Of a DNA stretch of 64,000 nt, positions 54,255 to 63,395 are shown in pieces (position 1 is the stretch's first letter; the number at the start of each line of letters is the position of its first letter). Where the stretch lies: contig JABLYX010000015.1 of the NCBI GenBank assembly GCA_018265615.1, positions 1-64,000 on the forward strand. The letters run 5' to 3'. The position numbers and the translations under genes are program-made. The notes beneath the pieces were generated by a model. The model did not search any database, was not told the DNA's origin, and saw only the letters and a program-made list of their open reading frames with translations. This stretch comes from Lentisphaeria bacterium (GTDB taxonomy: Bacteria > Verrucomicrobiota > Lentisphaeria > Victivallales > Victivallaceae).

Positions 54255-57200
54255 TTAATGTTCGCCCGTTTTCTTCACGGTACGGATGTCGAGCCCGAGG
54301 CTCTGCATTTCCTTCAGCAACACGTTGAAGGATTCCGGACGACCGGCTTCGAGCACGTTCTGGCCCTTCACGATCGACTCGTAGATCCGGGCGCGTCCGG
54401 CGACGTCGTCCGACTTCACCGTCAGCATTTCCTGCAGGTTGTGCGCCGCGCCGTAAGCTTCGAGCGCCCACACTTCCATTTCCCCGAAACGCTGGCCGCC
54501 GTGCTGCGCCTTGCCGCCGAGCGGCTGCTGCGTAACCAACGAGTACGGACCGACCGCACGGGCGTGGATCTTGTTCGCAACCAGGTGGTCGAGCTTCAGC
54601 ATATACACATGCCCGACCGTCACGCGCTGGTCGAACTTGTCCCCGGTGCGGCCGTCGTAGACGTCGGCCTTGCCGTCATAGACCCATTTGCCCGCCTCAT
54701 CCTGCCGGAATCCCCAATGATAGTCGTGGCCTTCCTTCGCGGTGAACGCATCGTTGCCCTCTTTCATGAGATCGATGATCTTCCCCTCCGGAATACCGTC
54801 GAAAACCGGGGTCGCGACTTTGATGCCGAGCATCTTCGCCGCCCAGCCGAGGTGCGTTTCGAGCACCTGGCCGATGTTCATGCGGCTCGGCACGCCGAGC
54901 GGGTTCAGAATGATGTCGACCGGGGTGCCGTCCTCGAGGAACGGCATGTCCTCAACCGGAACGATCCGGGAGACGATACCCTTGTTGCCGTGGCGGCCGG
55001 CCATCTTGTCGCCGACCTGCAGCTTGCGCTTGCAGCCGACATAGACCTTCACGCGCTTGATCACGCCGTTGTCGGCGTCCGCATACTCCGTATTGTCGCC
55101 GAGGCGGCGGCGCTTTTCCTCGTTCTCCTCGAACTGCGGGATGAACGTGTCGATGATGCCGGTCAGGGTCTTCTTGAGTTCACACTCTTCCATGCCCCAG
55201 CAGTCGTAGTGCGCGGCCAGCTTCTGGATCGAGCTCTTTGTGACCTTGCGGTTCGAGCTGATGAGCACGGCGTTCTCACGCGCCGGCGACATATCGAAAA
55301 TCGGATACGGCAGCTTCACGCCGAGCATCACGTCCGAAAGCCGGGCGGTCAGGTCGTCGATCAGGCCGTTGTAGATGTCGCGATAGTCGTTCTTGATCAT
55401 CTTCTCCTGGCGCTTCGCCTCGGTCCGGGTCATCGCCGAACGGGCCGGATCCTTCGCATACTCGATGCGGATATCCATGACGATGCCGCCTTTGCCGCTC
55501 GAGACGGTCAGGCTCGAATCCTTCACGTCGGCCGCCTTTTCACCGAAAATCGCGCGCAGCAGACGCTCTTCCGGCGCCAGCTCGGTTTCGCTTTTCGGCG
55601 TGATCTTGCCGACCAGGATATCGCCCGGAACCACCTCCGCGCCTTCGTAAACGACGCCGCGGCTGTCGAGATTACGCAGCGCATCCTCGCTGACGTTCGG
55701 AATGTCGCGGGTGATCTCTTCCGGCCCGAGCTTCGTTTCGCGGCTCGTGATCTCAAACTCGTCGACATGGACGCTGGTATAGACGTCCTCCTTCACCAGA
55801 CGCTCCGAAACGATGATGGCGTCCTCGAAGTTGTACCCACACCACGGCATGTACGCGACAAGCACGTTGCGGCCGAGCGCGAGCTCCCCGTCCTGCGTGG
55901 CCGCGCCGTCGGCGAGGATGTCGCCCTTCTTCACAGCCTGTCCGCGCAGGCAGATCGGCCGCTGGTTCACACAGGTCCCGGCGTTGCTGCGCAGATACTT
56001 GTAGAGCCGGTAATACTGATAGGAATCCTTCGGCGCATCCGCGGCCGGAAGATTGCCGTCCGGCGTCACAATGATGTGGTCGCTGATCACTTCCGCGACG
56101 ATGCCGTCCGCCTTCGCCGCGACAACCGCGCGGGAGTCGCGGGCGATGCGCGCCTCGAGACCGGTGCCGACCAGCGGCGAATCCGGCATCAGGAGCGGAA
56201 CCGCCTGGCGCTGCATGTTCGAGCCCATCAGAGCACGGTTCGCGTCGTCGTGTTCAAGGAACGGAATGATGCCGGCTGCGGCGCTGACGAGCTGCTTCGG
56301 CGAAACGTCCATATACTGAACCTCTTCGCGCGGATGCTCCTCGTTCTCGCTCTTGTAACGGCTCATGACCGTCGGACGCACGAAGCGGCCGTTCTCATCC
56401 AGCGGCGCGTTCGCCTGCGCGATGACGTACTGCTCCTCCTTATCGGCGGTCAGGTAGTCGATCTGGTCGGTAACCTGGCCGTCAATGACCTTGCGGTACG
56501 GGGTCTCGAGGAATCCATACTCATCGATGATCGCATAAAGCGACATTGAGGAGATCAGGCCGATATTCGGACCTTCCGGCGTCTCAATCGGGCAGATGCG
56601 GCCATAATGGCTCGGATGCACGTCGCGGACTTCGAAACCGGCGCGATCACGCGAAAGACCGCCGGGGCCGAGGGCGGAGAGACGACGCTTGTTCGTCAGC
56701 TCGCTCAACGGGTTCGTCTGGTCCATGAACTGGGAGAGCTGGCTGCGCGCGAAAAAGTCACGGATCACGCCCGCGAACGCCTTCGGGTTCACCAGCTTCG
56801 ACGGCGTTACGTTCTGCTCGTCGAACGTCATGCGCTCACGCACCAGACGCTCGGTCCGGAGCAGGCCCGCGCGGCACTGGTTCTGCAACAGCTCGCCGAC
56901 GGTGCGCACGCGGCGCGCGCCGAGATGGTCGATGTCATCGACCTGCCCGCCGGAGTGGCGCAGTTTGATCAGCATCTTCGTCGCGGCCATCAGGTCCTTC
57001 GGGTCAAGCACACGCTGAGTCAGCGGGATATCCTGCTTCAACCGTTCATTCAGCTTGTAACGGCCGACCGCACCGAGGTCATAACGGCGATTGTCGAAGA
57101 AGAGCCGCTTGATCAGCAGCTTCGCATTATTGATATTCGTCGGGTCGCCCGGACGCATGCGGCGGTAAATCTCCTTCAAGGCGTCTTCCTCATTGCGGAC

Positions 57201-58076
57201 CTGATCCTTGCGCATGCAGCCGATCAGGTAGTTGTCGCCGTCGGCGACATAAGCAAGTTCAAGTTCCTTGATTCCGGCATCGACCAGCTGCTTCAGGTGG
57301 TTTTCGGTCAGCTGGACAAGCTCGTCGATCACGACGATGTCATCTTCGCTCGTGATATCGTCGATCGTGTAGAAGCCGGAGAGATCCTTCTGCTTCAGCA
57401 GCTGCGAAACCGTGTACTTCTTGACTTCGTAGCACTGCGAGAGGATGTCGCGGTTGGTCGGATATCCGATCGCGCGCAGGAAAGTCGTGATGTAGAACTT
57501 CCGGCGGCGGCGGCGGCGGTCAAGATAGATGAAGATGAAGTCATTGATGTCGAACTGGACATCCATCCACGAACCACGGTCCGGAATGATCCGGTACGAG
57601 TAGAGCGTGCGCCCCGAGGTATGGCGCGTCTTCTCAAAACAGATACCCGGCGAACGATGCAGCTGGCTGATGATCACACGCTCAGCGCCGTTGATGATGA
57701 ACGTACCCTGCTCGGTCATGATCGGAATGTCGCCCATGTAGACGCGTTCCGGAATCTCGGTGCCGTTGATCTTCAGCAGAAAATCGACATAAAGCGGCGC
57801 ATCGAAAATCTTGCCGTCTTTGATGCAGTCGACAACGTCGCCTTTGAGCTCGCTCGCGTTGCCGATCTCATAAGAAACGAATTCGAGCGACATCTGCTTG
57901 TCAAAACTCTCGATCGGGAAAATCTCGTTGAAAACCTCCTGCAGCCCCTGATTTTTCCGTTCCGCGGGCGGAACGTCGCGCTGCAGAAAGTCACGGTAAG
58001 AATCCACCTGGAGACCGATCAGATCCGGCACATCCAGGACATCCCGGAGTTTTCCATAATTAATTCGTTTTGCCAT
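54255..58076 (-). CDS. rpoB: RNA polymerase subunit beta
   Basis: A 1,273-residue subunit. The rifampicin region reads SQLSQFMDQTNPLSELTNKRRLSALGPGGL: position 526 in E. coli numbering (His) is Asn462 here. Also GRICPIETPEGPNIGLISS, GYNFEDAIIVSERLV and the C-terminal LGGKAQHGGQRFGEMEVWAL. Shorter than E. coli, as it lacks some lineage-specific inserts. Start MAKRINYGKLRDVLDV at 58076 after an AACAGGG leader. Confidence 0.99.
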   Translation of the reverse strand: MAKRINYGKLRDVLDVPDLIGLQVDSYRDFLQRDVPPAERKNQGLQEVFNEIFPIESFDKQMSLEFVSYEIGNASELKGDVVDCIKDGKIFDAPLYVDFLLKINGTEIPERVYMGDIPIMTEQGTFIINGAERVIISQLHRSPGICFEKTRHTSGRTLYSYRIIPDRGSWMDVQFDINDFIFIYLDRRRRRRKFYITTFLRAIGYPTNRDILSQCYEVKKYTVSQLLKQKDLSGFYTIDDITSEDDIVVIDELVQLTENHLKQLVDAGIKELELAYVADGDNYLIGCMRKDQVRNEEDALKEIYRRMRPGDPTNINNAKLLIKRLFFDNRRYDLGAVGRYKLNERLKQDIPLTQRVLDPKDLMAATKMLIKLRHSGGQVDDIDHLGARRVRTVGELLQNQCRAGLLRTERLVRERMTFDEQNVTPSKLVNPKAFAGVIRDFFARSQLSQFMDQTNPLSELTNKRRLSALGPGGLSRDRAGFEVRDVHPSHYGRICPIETPEGPNIGLISSMSLYAIIDEYGFLETPYRKVIDGQVTDQIDYLTADKEEQYVIAQANAPLDENGRFVRPTVMSRYKSENEEHPREEVQYMDVSPKQLVSAAAGIIPFLEHDDANRALMGSNMQRQAVPLLMPDSPLVGTGLEARIARDSRAVVAAKADGIVAEVISDHIIVTPDGNLPAADAPKDSYQYYRLYKYLRSNAGTCVNQRPICLRGQAVKKGDILADGAATQDGELALGRNVLVAYMPWCGYNFEDAIIVSERLVKEDVYTSVHVDEFEITSRETKLGPEEITRDIPNVSEDALRNLDSRGVVYEGAEVVPGDILVGKITPKSETELAPEERLLRAIFGEKAADVKDSSLTVSSGKGGIVMDIRIEYAKDPARSAMTRTEAKRQEKMIKNDYRDIYNGLIDDLTARLSDVMLGVKLPYPIFDMSPARENAVLISSNRKVTKSSIQKLAAHYDCWGMEECELKKTLTGIIDTFIPQFEENEEKRRRLGDNTEYADADNGVIKRVKVYVGCKRKLQVGDKMAGRHGNKGIVSRIVPVEDMPFLEDGTPVDIILNPLGVPSRMNIGQVLETHLGWAAKMLGIKVATPVFDGIPEGKIIDLMKEGNDAFTAKEGHDYHWGFRQDEAGKWVYDGKADVYDGRTGDKFDQRVTVGHVYMLKLDHLVANKIHARAVGPYSLVTQQPLGGKAQHGGQRFGEMEVWALEAYGAAHNLQEMLTVKSDDVAGRARIYESIVKGQNVLEAGRPESFNVLLKEMQSLGLDIRTVKKTGEH

Positions 58077-58441
58077 ACCCTGCCTGTTGTTTTATATGAT
58101 GAAAAACAAAAAATATTTATAAAAATTCAGAGGATTTTCAGGAGCGGAACCGAACCCGATTCCCAACCTGAGCACAAACCGCCTGAAAAACGCCATAGCC
58201 AAAACACAAAGAATCCGACCTGCCGACAAAACACCACACCGACAGTTCGGAAATATTCGATTTTTTTCTGAAATTCGAAAGGCAGCGGACCGAAAAAACC
58301 ACCAGTCCGTACCATGGGCGACGCATTTTCAACAAAAAACCATATTAAAACGCGCCTGCCCGGAAAGCGGATCCATGACCCGGAGACGGAAAAACGGCGG
58401 GAGACGAAAAATCCGTCTCCGCCGCAGAAATACAGGTGAAG
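58077..58441. other. rplL-rpoB intergenic region
   Basis: 365 bp with no gene I can support. The rplL-proximal part holds a strong terminator-like hairpin (listed separately). The rest is AT-rich near rpoB and shows no convincing promoter. A long gap with an attenuator at this place is also known in enterobacteria. Confidence 0.6.
58388..58425 (-). terminator. attenuator-like terminator between rplL and rpoB
   Basis: Read leftward 19 bases after the rplL stop: GGCGGAGACG, short T-rich loop, CGTCTCCCGCC, then five T. One bulged base in the stem. It would lower rpoBC transcription relative to the upstream ribosomal genes. Confidence 0.75.
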
Positions 58442-58831
58442 TTACTTGACTTCGACCTTCGCGCCAGCCTCTTCGAGCTGCTTCTTGATCTTCTCGGCTT
58501 CGTCCTTGGCGATCGCTTCCTTGAGCGACTTCGGAGCACCTTCGACAAGATCCTTGGCTTCCTTGAGGCCGAGGCCGGTGAGTTCGCGAACGACCTTGAT
58601 GACGCCGATCTTCTTCGCGGCATCGAAGCCGGCAAGGATCACGTCAAACTCAGTCTTCTCTTCCTCGGCGGCGGCAGCGGCGGCAGCCGGGGCCGCGGCG
58701 GCAACCGCAACCGGAGCCGCAGCGCTCACGCCGAGACGCTCTTCCAGAGTCTTGACCAGCTTGGAAAGCTCCAGAACGGTCATATTCTCGACATACGAGA
58801 CGAACTCTTCCATCTTGTTTTCTTCCGACAT
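58442..58831 (-). CDS. rplL: 50S ribosomal protein L7/L12
   Basis: A 129-residue stalk protein: N-terminal dimerisation helices (FVSYVENMTVLELSKLVKTL), an Ala-rich hinge (about 40-60) and the C-terminal factor-binding domain (KIGVIKVVRELTGLGLKEAK ... KKQLEEAGAKVEVK). ATG 58831 is preceded by GGAGG with ideal spacing; an upstream in-frame ATG is less likely. Confidence 0.98.
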   Translation of the reverse strand: MSEENKMEEFVSYVENMTVLELSKLVKTLEERLGVSAAAPVAVAAAAPAAAAAAAEEEKTEFDVILAGFDAAKKIGVIKVVRELTGLGLKEAKDLVEGAPKSLKEAIAKDEAEKIKKQLEEAGAKVEVK

Positions 58832-58860
58832 GTTAAATGCCTCCATTATTTTTCGTTGGC

Positions 58861-59382
58861 TTACTGATTTTCAACTTTGTCTTTATAGGCATTGAGCACA
58901 TTCAGGATGCTCGCAGCTTTGGCATTGAGAACGCTGACGAGGTTCCGGGACGGAGCCTGCAGCACACCGAGCAGCATCGCCTGAAGCACGGGCTTCGAGG
59001 GCAGCTCGGCAAGACTGCCGACCTGAGCGGACGAGAGGAGTTCACCCTCCATGTAACCGCCCTTGGCCGCAAGTTTGTCATTCTTCTTGCCGAATTCGAG
59101 CAACAGCTTCGCAACCGCGCTGCAGTCACCCTTGCCGAATACCATGGCGGTACCGAGGGTGAAATCGACGGAATCCGCGCCATTGATGTTCAAAAGCTCG
59201 CAAGCCTTCTTGATCAGCGTGTTCTTCAACACGTGACAGGAAGCATTGGCAGCAGCCAGCTGCTTGCGCAGATCCTCCAGCTCTTTGACCTTGAGGCCGG
59301 AGAACGAGACGAAGTAGACATAATCGGACGAACCGATCTTCTCACTGATCTCTTTGACCAGAAATTGCTTTTCGTTTCTCAT
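58861..59382 (-). CDS. rplJ: 50S ribosomal protein L10
   Basis: A 173-residue stalk base protein with SSDYVYFVSFSGLKVKELEDL, CHVLKNTLIKKA and the C-terminal helix that binds L7/L12 dimers (ASILNVLNAYKDK). Its ATG overlaps the rplA stop (ATGA), so there is no separate L10 leader of the E. coli type. Confidence 0.97.
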   Translation of the reverse strand: MRNEKQFLVKEISEKIGSSDYVYFVSFSGLKVKELEDLRKQLAAANASCHVLKNTLIKKACELLNINGADSVDFTLGTAMVFGKGDCSAVAKLLLEFGKKNDKLAAKGGYMEGELLSSAQVGSLAELPSKPVLQAMLLGVLQAPSRNLVSVLNAKAASILNVLNAYKDKVENQ

Positions 59383-60086
59383 TCCTTACCCCTCGCCAAC
59401 TCTTTCGGATTGATCTTGATCCCCGGCGCCATCGTCGCGGTGACCGTGCAGGAGAGGATGTATGTGCCCTTGGCAGTCTGCGGCTTCGCCTTCTGGAGGG
59501 CATCGACGATCACGTCGAAGTTGCTCTTGAGCGCCGCTTCTTCAAAGGACAGCTTGCCGAACGGAACATGGACGCAGGCACCGCGGTCGGCGCGGAACTC
59601 CGCACGACCGGCCTTCGACTCGCGAACCGCATTGCCGACCTGGTCGGTGACCGTGCCGGTCTTCGGGTTCGGCATCAGTCCGCGCGGACCGAGCTGACGG
59701 CCCAGAGGACGGACGAGACGCATCGCATCCGGAGTGGCAATGAGGATATCGAAATCCTGCCAGCCGCCCTTGATCTTTTCGACGACATCTTCGAATCCGA
59801 CGAAATCCGCACCGGCTTCCTTCGCTTCAGCAGCAGCGGCACCGTCGGCAACGACGGCAACCCGTACGCTCTTGCCGGTACCGGCCGGAAGCGCAACCGC
59901 GCCGCGGACCGTCTGGTCGGACTTCCGGGGATCGACGCCGAGTTTGAATGCAACTTCAGCCGTCTGATCGAATTTCACTCCCGGAAATTTCTTGAGAAGA
60001 GCAATCGCTTCCACAACGCCATAACGCCGCTGCGGATCGAATCCCTCGATCTCAATCTGCTTCTTGTAAAGCTTACTTCTACGCAT
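59379..60086 (-). CDS. rplA: 50S ribosomal protein L1
   Basis: A 235-residue L1-stalk protein. Typical: KYGVVEAIALLKKFP-like start, DQTVRGAVALPAGTGKSVRV, PDAMRLVRPLGRQLGPRGLM-PNPKTGTVT and YILSCTVTATMAPGIKI. ATG 60086 overlaps the rplK stop by eight bases and has GAGGTGG upstream; the longer open frame lies inside rplK. Confidence 0.98.
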   Translation of the reverse strand: MRRSKLYKKQIEIEGFDPQRRYGVVEAIALLKKFPGVKFDQTAEVAFKLGVDPRKSDQTVRGAVALPAGTGKSVRVAVVADGAAAAEAKEAGADFVGFEDVVEKIKGGWQDFDILIATPDAMRLVRPLGRQLGPRGLMPNPKTGTVTDQVGNAVRESKAGRAEFRADRGACVHVPFGKLSFEEAALKSNFDVIVDALQKAKPQTAKGTYILSCTVTATMAPGIKINPKELARGKE

Positions 60087-60507
60087 CGACCACCTCAATT
60101 CCCATGCTGCGCGCGGTTCCTTCGATGATGCGCATTGCCGCTTCCTCGCTGCGGGCGTTGATGTCAGCCTTCTTGATCTGAACGATTTCACGGATCTGCG
60201 CACGGGTAATCTTGCCGGCCTTTTCAAAGCCCGGCTTCTTCGCCGCGGAAGCCACTCCCGCCGCCTTCTTTACGAGGACGGCCGCCGGGGGCGACTTGCA
60301 GATGAACGTGAACGACCGGTCCTGGTAGACCGTGATCACGACAGGAATAACCATCCCGCTCTGTGACTGAGTGGCGGCATTGAACTGCTTACAGAAGTCC
60401 ATGATGTTGCAGCCGGCCTGCCCGAGGGCGGGGCCGATCGGCGGTGCCGGTGTCGCGGCGCCGGCCGGAATCTGCAACCGGATCAAGCCTGTAACCTTCT
60501 TTGCCAT
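60079..60507 (-). CDS. rplK: 50S ribosomal protein L11
   Basis: A 142-residue protein of the GTPase-associated centre. TGLIRLQIPAGAATPAPPIG, LGQAGCNIMDFCKQFNAATQ and the C-terminal rRNA-binding domain (KITRAQIREIVQIKKADIN ... GTARSMGIEVV) are typical. SD GTAAAAGGAAAC precedes ATG. Confidence 0.98.
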   Translation of the reverse strand: MAKKVTGLIRLQIPAGAATPAPPIGPALGQAGCNIMDFCKQFNAATQSQSGMVIPVVITVYQDRSFTFICKSPPAAVLVKKAAGVASAAKKPGFEKAGKITRAQIREIVQIKKADINARSEEAAMRIIEGTARSMGIEVVDA

Positions 60508-60605
60508 GATTGTGTTTCCTTTTACCGATTCAAAAGGTGGTCCGGACCGGCAGGTATCCCGCCACCAGTGAATCTAACGACATGTTACAAAAGTTCGAGA
60601 TACCG
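60508..60605 (-). promoter_or_regulatory. structured nusG-rplK leader, possible L1 autoregulatory site
   Basis: The 98-bp gap contains, read leftward, GGTGG ... CCACC around an inner CGG ... CCGG pairing shortly before rplK. In several bacteria L1 represses the rplKA mRNA through a hairpin at this place. The match to the L1 site is not demonstrable by eye. Confidence 0.3.
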
Positions 60606-61193
60606 TCAAACGGTACGCTCGACCTGCCAGAACTCCAATTCCACGGGAGTGGAGCGACCGAAAATCGACACCATCAGCTTCAGCTTGCCGCGCTCGTTGT
60701 CAATCTCCTGAATCGCACCCTCGAAATTCTCAAACGCACCATCTTTGATGCGCACATTTTCCCCAATCTCAAACTCGATCTTCGGCCGCGCCGCCGGAGT
60801 CTCTCCGGCCTGCGCCGGGCGCATCAGATCCTCAACCTCCGCATCAGAGAGCGGAGTCGGCTTGTTCGCGCCACCGAGGAAACCAAGAACCCCCTGAACG
60901 CTGCGGACAAAATACCACGCCTTCTCGTCAACCATGCCGAGATCATCATAAAGATCCATCCGGACCCAGATATATCCGGGGAACAGCTTACGGGTTGTCG
61001 TAGTCTTCTTCCCCTGGCGGACTTCAGTCACCTTCTCCGTCGGAATGAACGCTTCGTAGACCGGAACCTGATCGCCGTTCTGAAGCTGACGCAAAATCGT
61101 ATCACGGACCTTGTTCTCATGCCCGGACAGGGTATGAATCACGAACCATTGGCCGCGATTGTCGCGTTCGGTATTGACTGAATCGTTCATCAT
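60606..61193 (-). CDS. nusG: transcription elongation/antitermination factor NusG
   Basis: A 195-residue protein: NGN domain (GQWFVIHTLSGHENKVRDTI ... KKTTTTRKLFPGYIWVRMDL ... VQGVLGFLGG) and a C-terminal KOW domain (GENVRIKDGAFENFEGAIQE ... GRSTPVELEFWQVERT). It starts nine bases after the secE stop. Normal length for PVC bacteria. Confidence 0.98.
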   Translation of the reverse strand: MMNDSVNTERDNRGQWFVIHTLSGHENKVRDTILRQLQNGDQVPVYEAFIPTEKVTEVRQGKKTTTTRKLFPGYIWVRMDLYDDLGMVDEKAWYFVRSVQGVLGFLGGANKPTPLSDAEVEDLMRPAQAGETPAARPKIEFEIGENVRIKDGAFENFEGAIQEIDNERGKLKLMVSIFGRSTPVELEFWQVERTV

Positions 61194-61202
61194 GCTCTCT
61201 TT

Positions 61203-61445
61203 CTAAAACTTGCCGACCGTAATCAGACGGATCACCCATGCCGCCACCCAGTCAACTCCGGCAACAAAGCACGCCAGAATCGCGATATTGATCACAACCA
61301 GTACAGTTGATTCAAAAAGTTGCTGACGGTTCGGCCAGGTACAGCGGCCCAGCTCGGCCATCGTCTCGGAGATAAAGCGCCGAATTTTACCTGTAACCGA
61401 ATCAAAACCGGCGGCTGCACCGGTGCGCTTTTTACCGTTGTCCAT
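61203..61445 (-). CDS. secE: preprotein translocase subunit SecE
   Basis: An 80-residue inner-membrane protein: an amphipathic helix with KIRRFISETMAELGRCTWPN and one transmembrane segment (TVLVVINIAILACFVAGVDW). SD GGAAG before ATG 61445. The single-TM form is usual outside enterobacteria. Between tRNA-Trp and nusG. Confidence 0.95.
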   Translation of the reverse strand: MDNGKKRTGAAAGFDSVTGKIRRFISETMAELGRCTWPNRQQLFESTVLVVINIAILACFVAGVDWVAAWVIRLITVGKF

Positions 61446-61483
61446 CTGTCTTCCTACCTGGTTCTCGACTGTTTCACAAAAAA

Positions 61484-61560
61484 TGGCAGGAGAGGTGAGG
61501 CTCGAACTCACGACCTGCGGTTTTGGAGACCGCCGCTCTAGCCAACTGAGCTACTCTCCT
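61484..61560 (-). tRNA. tRNA-Trp (anticodon CCA)
   Basis: A 77-nt gene with encoded CCA and discriminator G. Acceptor AGGAGAG/CTCTCCT, D arm TAGCTCAGTTGGCTAGAGC, anticodon stem GCGGT/ACCGC with loop CTCCAAA. Its place between rpmG/tuf and secE is conserved in Chlamydiae and relatives. Confidence 0.97.
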
Positions 61561-61584
61561 GACTGTAAACGCCATCTTTCCGGT

Positions 61585-61734
61585 TCAGCGGGTCTCTTTG
61601 TGGACCGTGTGCTTCCGTTCAAACTTGCAATACTTCTTCTTTTCCAGGCGCTCGGGCGTATTACGCTTCTCTTTCATCGTCGTATAATTACGCCGCTTGC
61701 ACTCGGTGCATTCCAAAATAACCAATTCACGCAT
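61585..61734 (-). CDS. rpmG: 50S ribosomal protein L33
   Basis: A 49-residue protein starting MRELVILECTECKRRNYTTM and continuing KEKRNTPERLEKKKYCKFER with C-terminal KHTVHKET. It has two zinc-type Cys in the first CxxC and a single later Cys (YCKF), so the second CxxC is degenerate. Short gene between tuf and tRNA-Trp; SD weak (GTGGG). Confidence 0.93.
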   Translation of the reverse strand: MRELVILECTECKRRNYTTMKEKRNTPERLEKKKYCKFERKHTVHKETR

Positions 61735-61812
61735 ATTATTTACCCACGTGTTACACGAAACTCCCGAGCCGCCGTTACCGACGGCCCGGGTGATTTCATC
61801 GGGACCGGATAA

Positions 61813-63009
61813 TTACTTAATGATCTCGGTAACCCGGCCGGAAGCGACCGTGCGGCCGCCTTCACGGATTGCGAAACGCAGACCCTTCTCCATGGCGATC
61901 GGAGCGATCAGCTCAACCGTGATGGAGGTATTGTCACCCGGCATGACCATTTCGGTGCCTTCGTTCAGGGTGATCGTACCGGTCACGTCGGTCGTACGGA
62001 AGTAGAACTGCGGACGATAGTTGTTGAAGAACGGAGTATGACGGCCGCCTTCTTCCTTGGAGAGAACGTAGATCTCGCCCTTGAAGTTGGTGTGCGGGGT
62101 CACGCTGCCCGGCTTGGCCAGAACCTGGCCGCGCTCGACGTCTTCTTTCTTGGTGCCGCGGAGCAGGCAGCCGACGTTGTCGCCGGCCTGGCCCTGATCG
62201 AGCAGCTTGCGGAACATTTCAATGCCGGTGACGGTGGTCTTGACCGTCGGCTTGATGCCGATGATTTCGACTTCGTCGTTGAGCTTGATGACGCCGCGTT
62301 CGATACGGCCGGTGACCACGGTGCCGCGACCTTCGATCGAGAACACGTCTTCGATCGGCATAAGGAACGGCTGGTCAACATCACGCTGCGGCTCGGGAAT
62401 GAAGCTGTCGACAGCGTCCATGAGCTCGAGGATGCAGCTGCAGGCCGGATTGCTGAGATCACCTTCCGCTTCGACGGCCTTCAGCGCGGAACCCTTGATG
62501 ATCGGGGTGTCGTCACCGGGGAAGTCGTAGCTGGAGAGCAGCTCGCGGATTTCCATTTCGACAAGCTCGAGGAGCTCGGGGTCATCCAGCTGGTCAACCT
62601 TGTTCATGAAGACGACAATCGCCGGCACACCGACCTGGCGGGCGAGCAGCACGTGCTCGCGGGTCTGGGCCATCGGGCCGTCGGTCGCGGCGATCACGAG
62701 GATCGCACCGTCCATCTGGGCAGCACCGGTGATCATGTTCTTGACATAGTCAGCGTGACCCGGGCAGTCAACGTGCGCATAGTGGCGCTTCTCGGTCTGG
62801 TATTCAACGTGCGAGGTATTGATCGTGATGCCGCGCTCTTTTTCTTCCGGAGCATTGTCAATCTCGTCATACTTACGGACTTCGCCGCCGAACTTCTTGT
62901 TCAGCACCATGGTGATCGCGGCAGTCAGAGTCGTCTTGCCGTGGTCGACGTGACCGATGGTACCGATGTTGACGTGAGGCTTGGTTCTTTCGAATTTTTC
63001 CTTAGCCAT
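61813..63009 (-). CDS. tuf: elongation factor Tu
   Basis: A 398-residue GTPase that brings aminoacyl-tRNA to the ribosome. G1 GHVDHGKTTLT, ERGITINTSHVEYQT, G3 DCPGHADYVKNMITGAAQMD, G4 NKVD, domain II RGTVVTGRIERG, domain III PQFYFRTTDVTG. SD AGGAGGG. It is placed after tRNA-Thr and before rpmG, i.e. upstream of secE rather than after fusA. Confidence 0.99.
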   Translation of the reverse strand: MAKEKFERTKPHVNIGTIGHVDHGKTTLTAAITMVLNKKFGGEVRKYDEIDNAPEEKERGITINTSHVEYQTEKRHYAHVDCPGHADYVKNMITGAAQMDGAILVIAATDGPMAQTREHVLLARQVGVPAIVVFMNKVDQLDDPELLELVEMEIRELLSSYDFPGDDTPIIKGSALKAVEAEGDLSNPACSCILELMDAVDSFIPEPQRDVDQPFLMPIEDVFSIEGRGTVVTGRIERGVIKLNDEVEIIGIKPTVKTTVTGIEMFRKLLDQGQAGDNVGCLLRGTKKEDVERGQVLAKPGSVTPHTNFKGEIYVLSKEEGGRHTPFFNNYRPQFYFRTTDVTGTITLNEGTEMVMPGDNTSITVELIAPIAMEKGLRFAIREGGRTVASGRVTEIIK

Positions 63010-63074
63010 TTTTCCCTCCTGAAAGGTTTAGAGTTTTTCGTCTGAAATTTTCTTGTTCACTACAGATACAAAGT

Positions 63075-63150
63075 GGAGCCCACAAGCGGACTTGAACCGC
63101 TGACCTCATCCTTACCAAGGATGTGCTCTACCGACTGAGCTATGTGGGCA
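63075..63150 (-). tRNA. tRNA-Thr (anticodon GGT)
   Basis: A 76-nt gene with encoded CCA. Acceptor GCCCACA/TGTGGGC with discriminator T, D arm AGCTCAGTCGGTAGAGC, anticodon stem CATCC/GGATG with loop TTGGTAA. It lies 65 bases upstream of tuf with no promoter visible between, so is probably cotranscribed. Confidence 0.97.
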
Positions 63151-63256
63151 TAACCCTATTCCCAAACCGACCGCTCCCGACAAAGAGACCGGCATGTCTT
63201 TCCCCACGCCGGCTCATATTCCTGCATCCGGAACCGCTCAAAAGTCTGTTTAAAAT

Positions 63257-63340
63257 GGTACTCGAGGGGGGACTTGAACCCCCAAGGATTACTCCATATG
63301 GACCTCAACCATACGCGTCTGCCAATTCCGCCACCCGAGC
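63257..63340 (-). tRNA. tRNA-Leu (anticodon GAG)
   Basis: An 84-nt class II tRNA with encoded CCA. Acceptor GCTCGGG pairs with CTCGAGT through two G-U pairs; D arm TGGCGGAATTGGCAGAC; anticodon stem TATGG/CCATA with loop TTGAGGT; long variable arm; T arm GGGGG-TTCAAGT-CCCCC. First gene behind the predicted promoter. Confidence 0.96.
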
Positions 63341-63395
63341 ACATTCAATTGTCATGACCGGCCTGACTGCTTCAGTTCTGCCAATCACATTTCCT

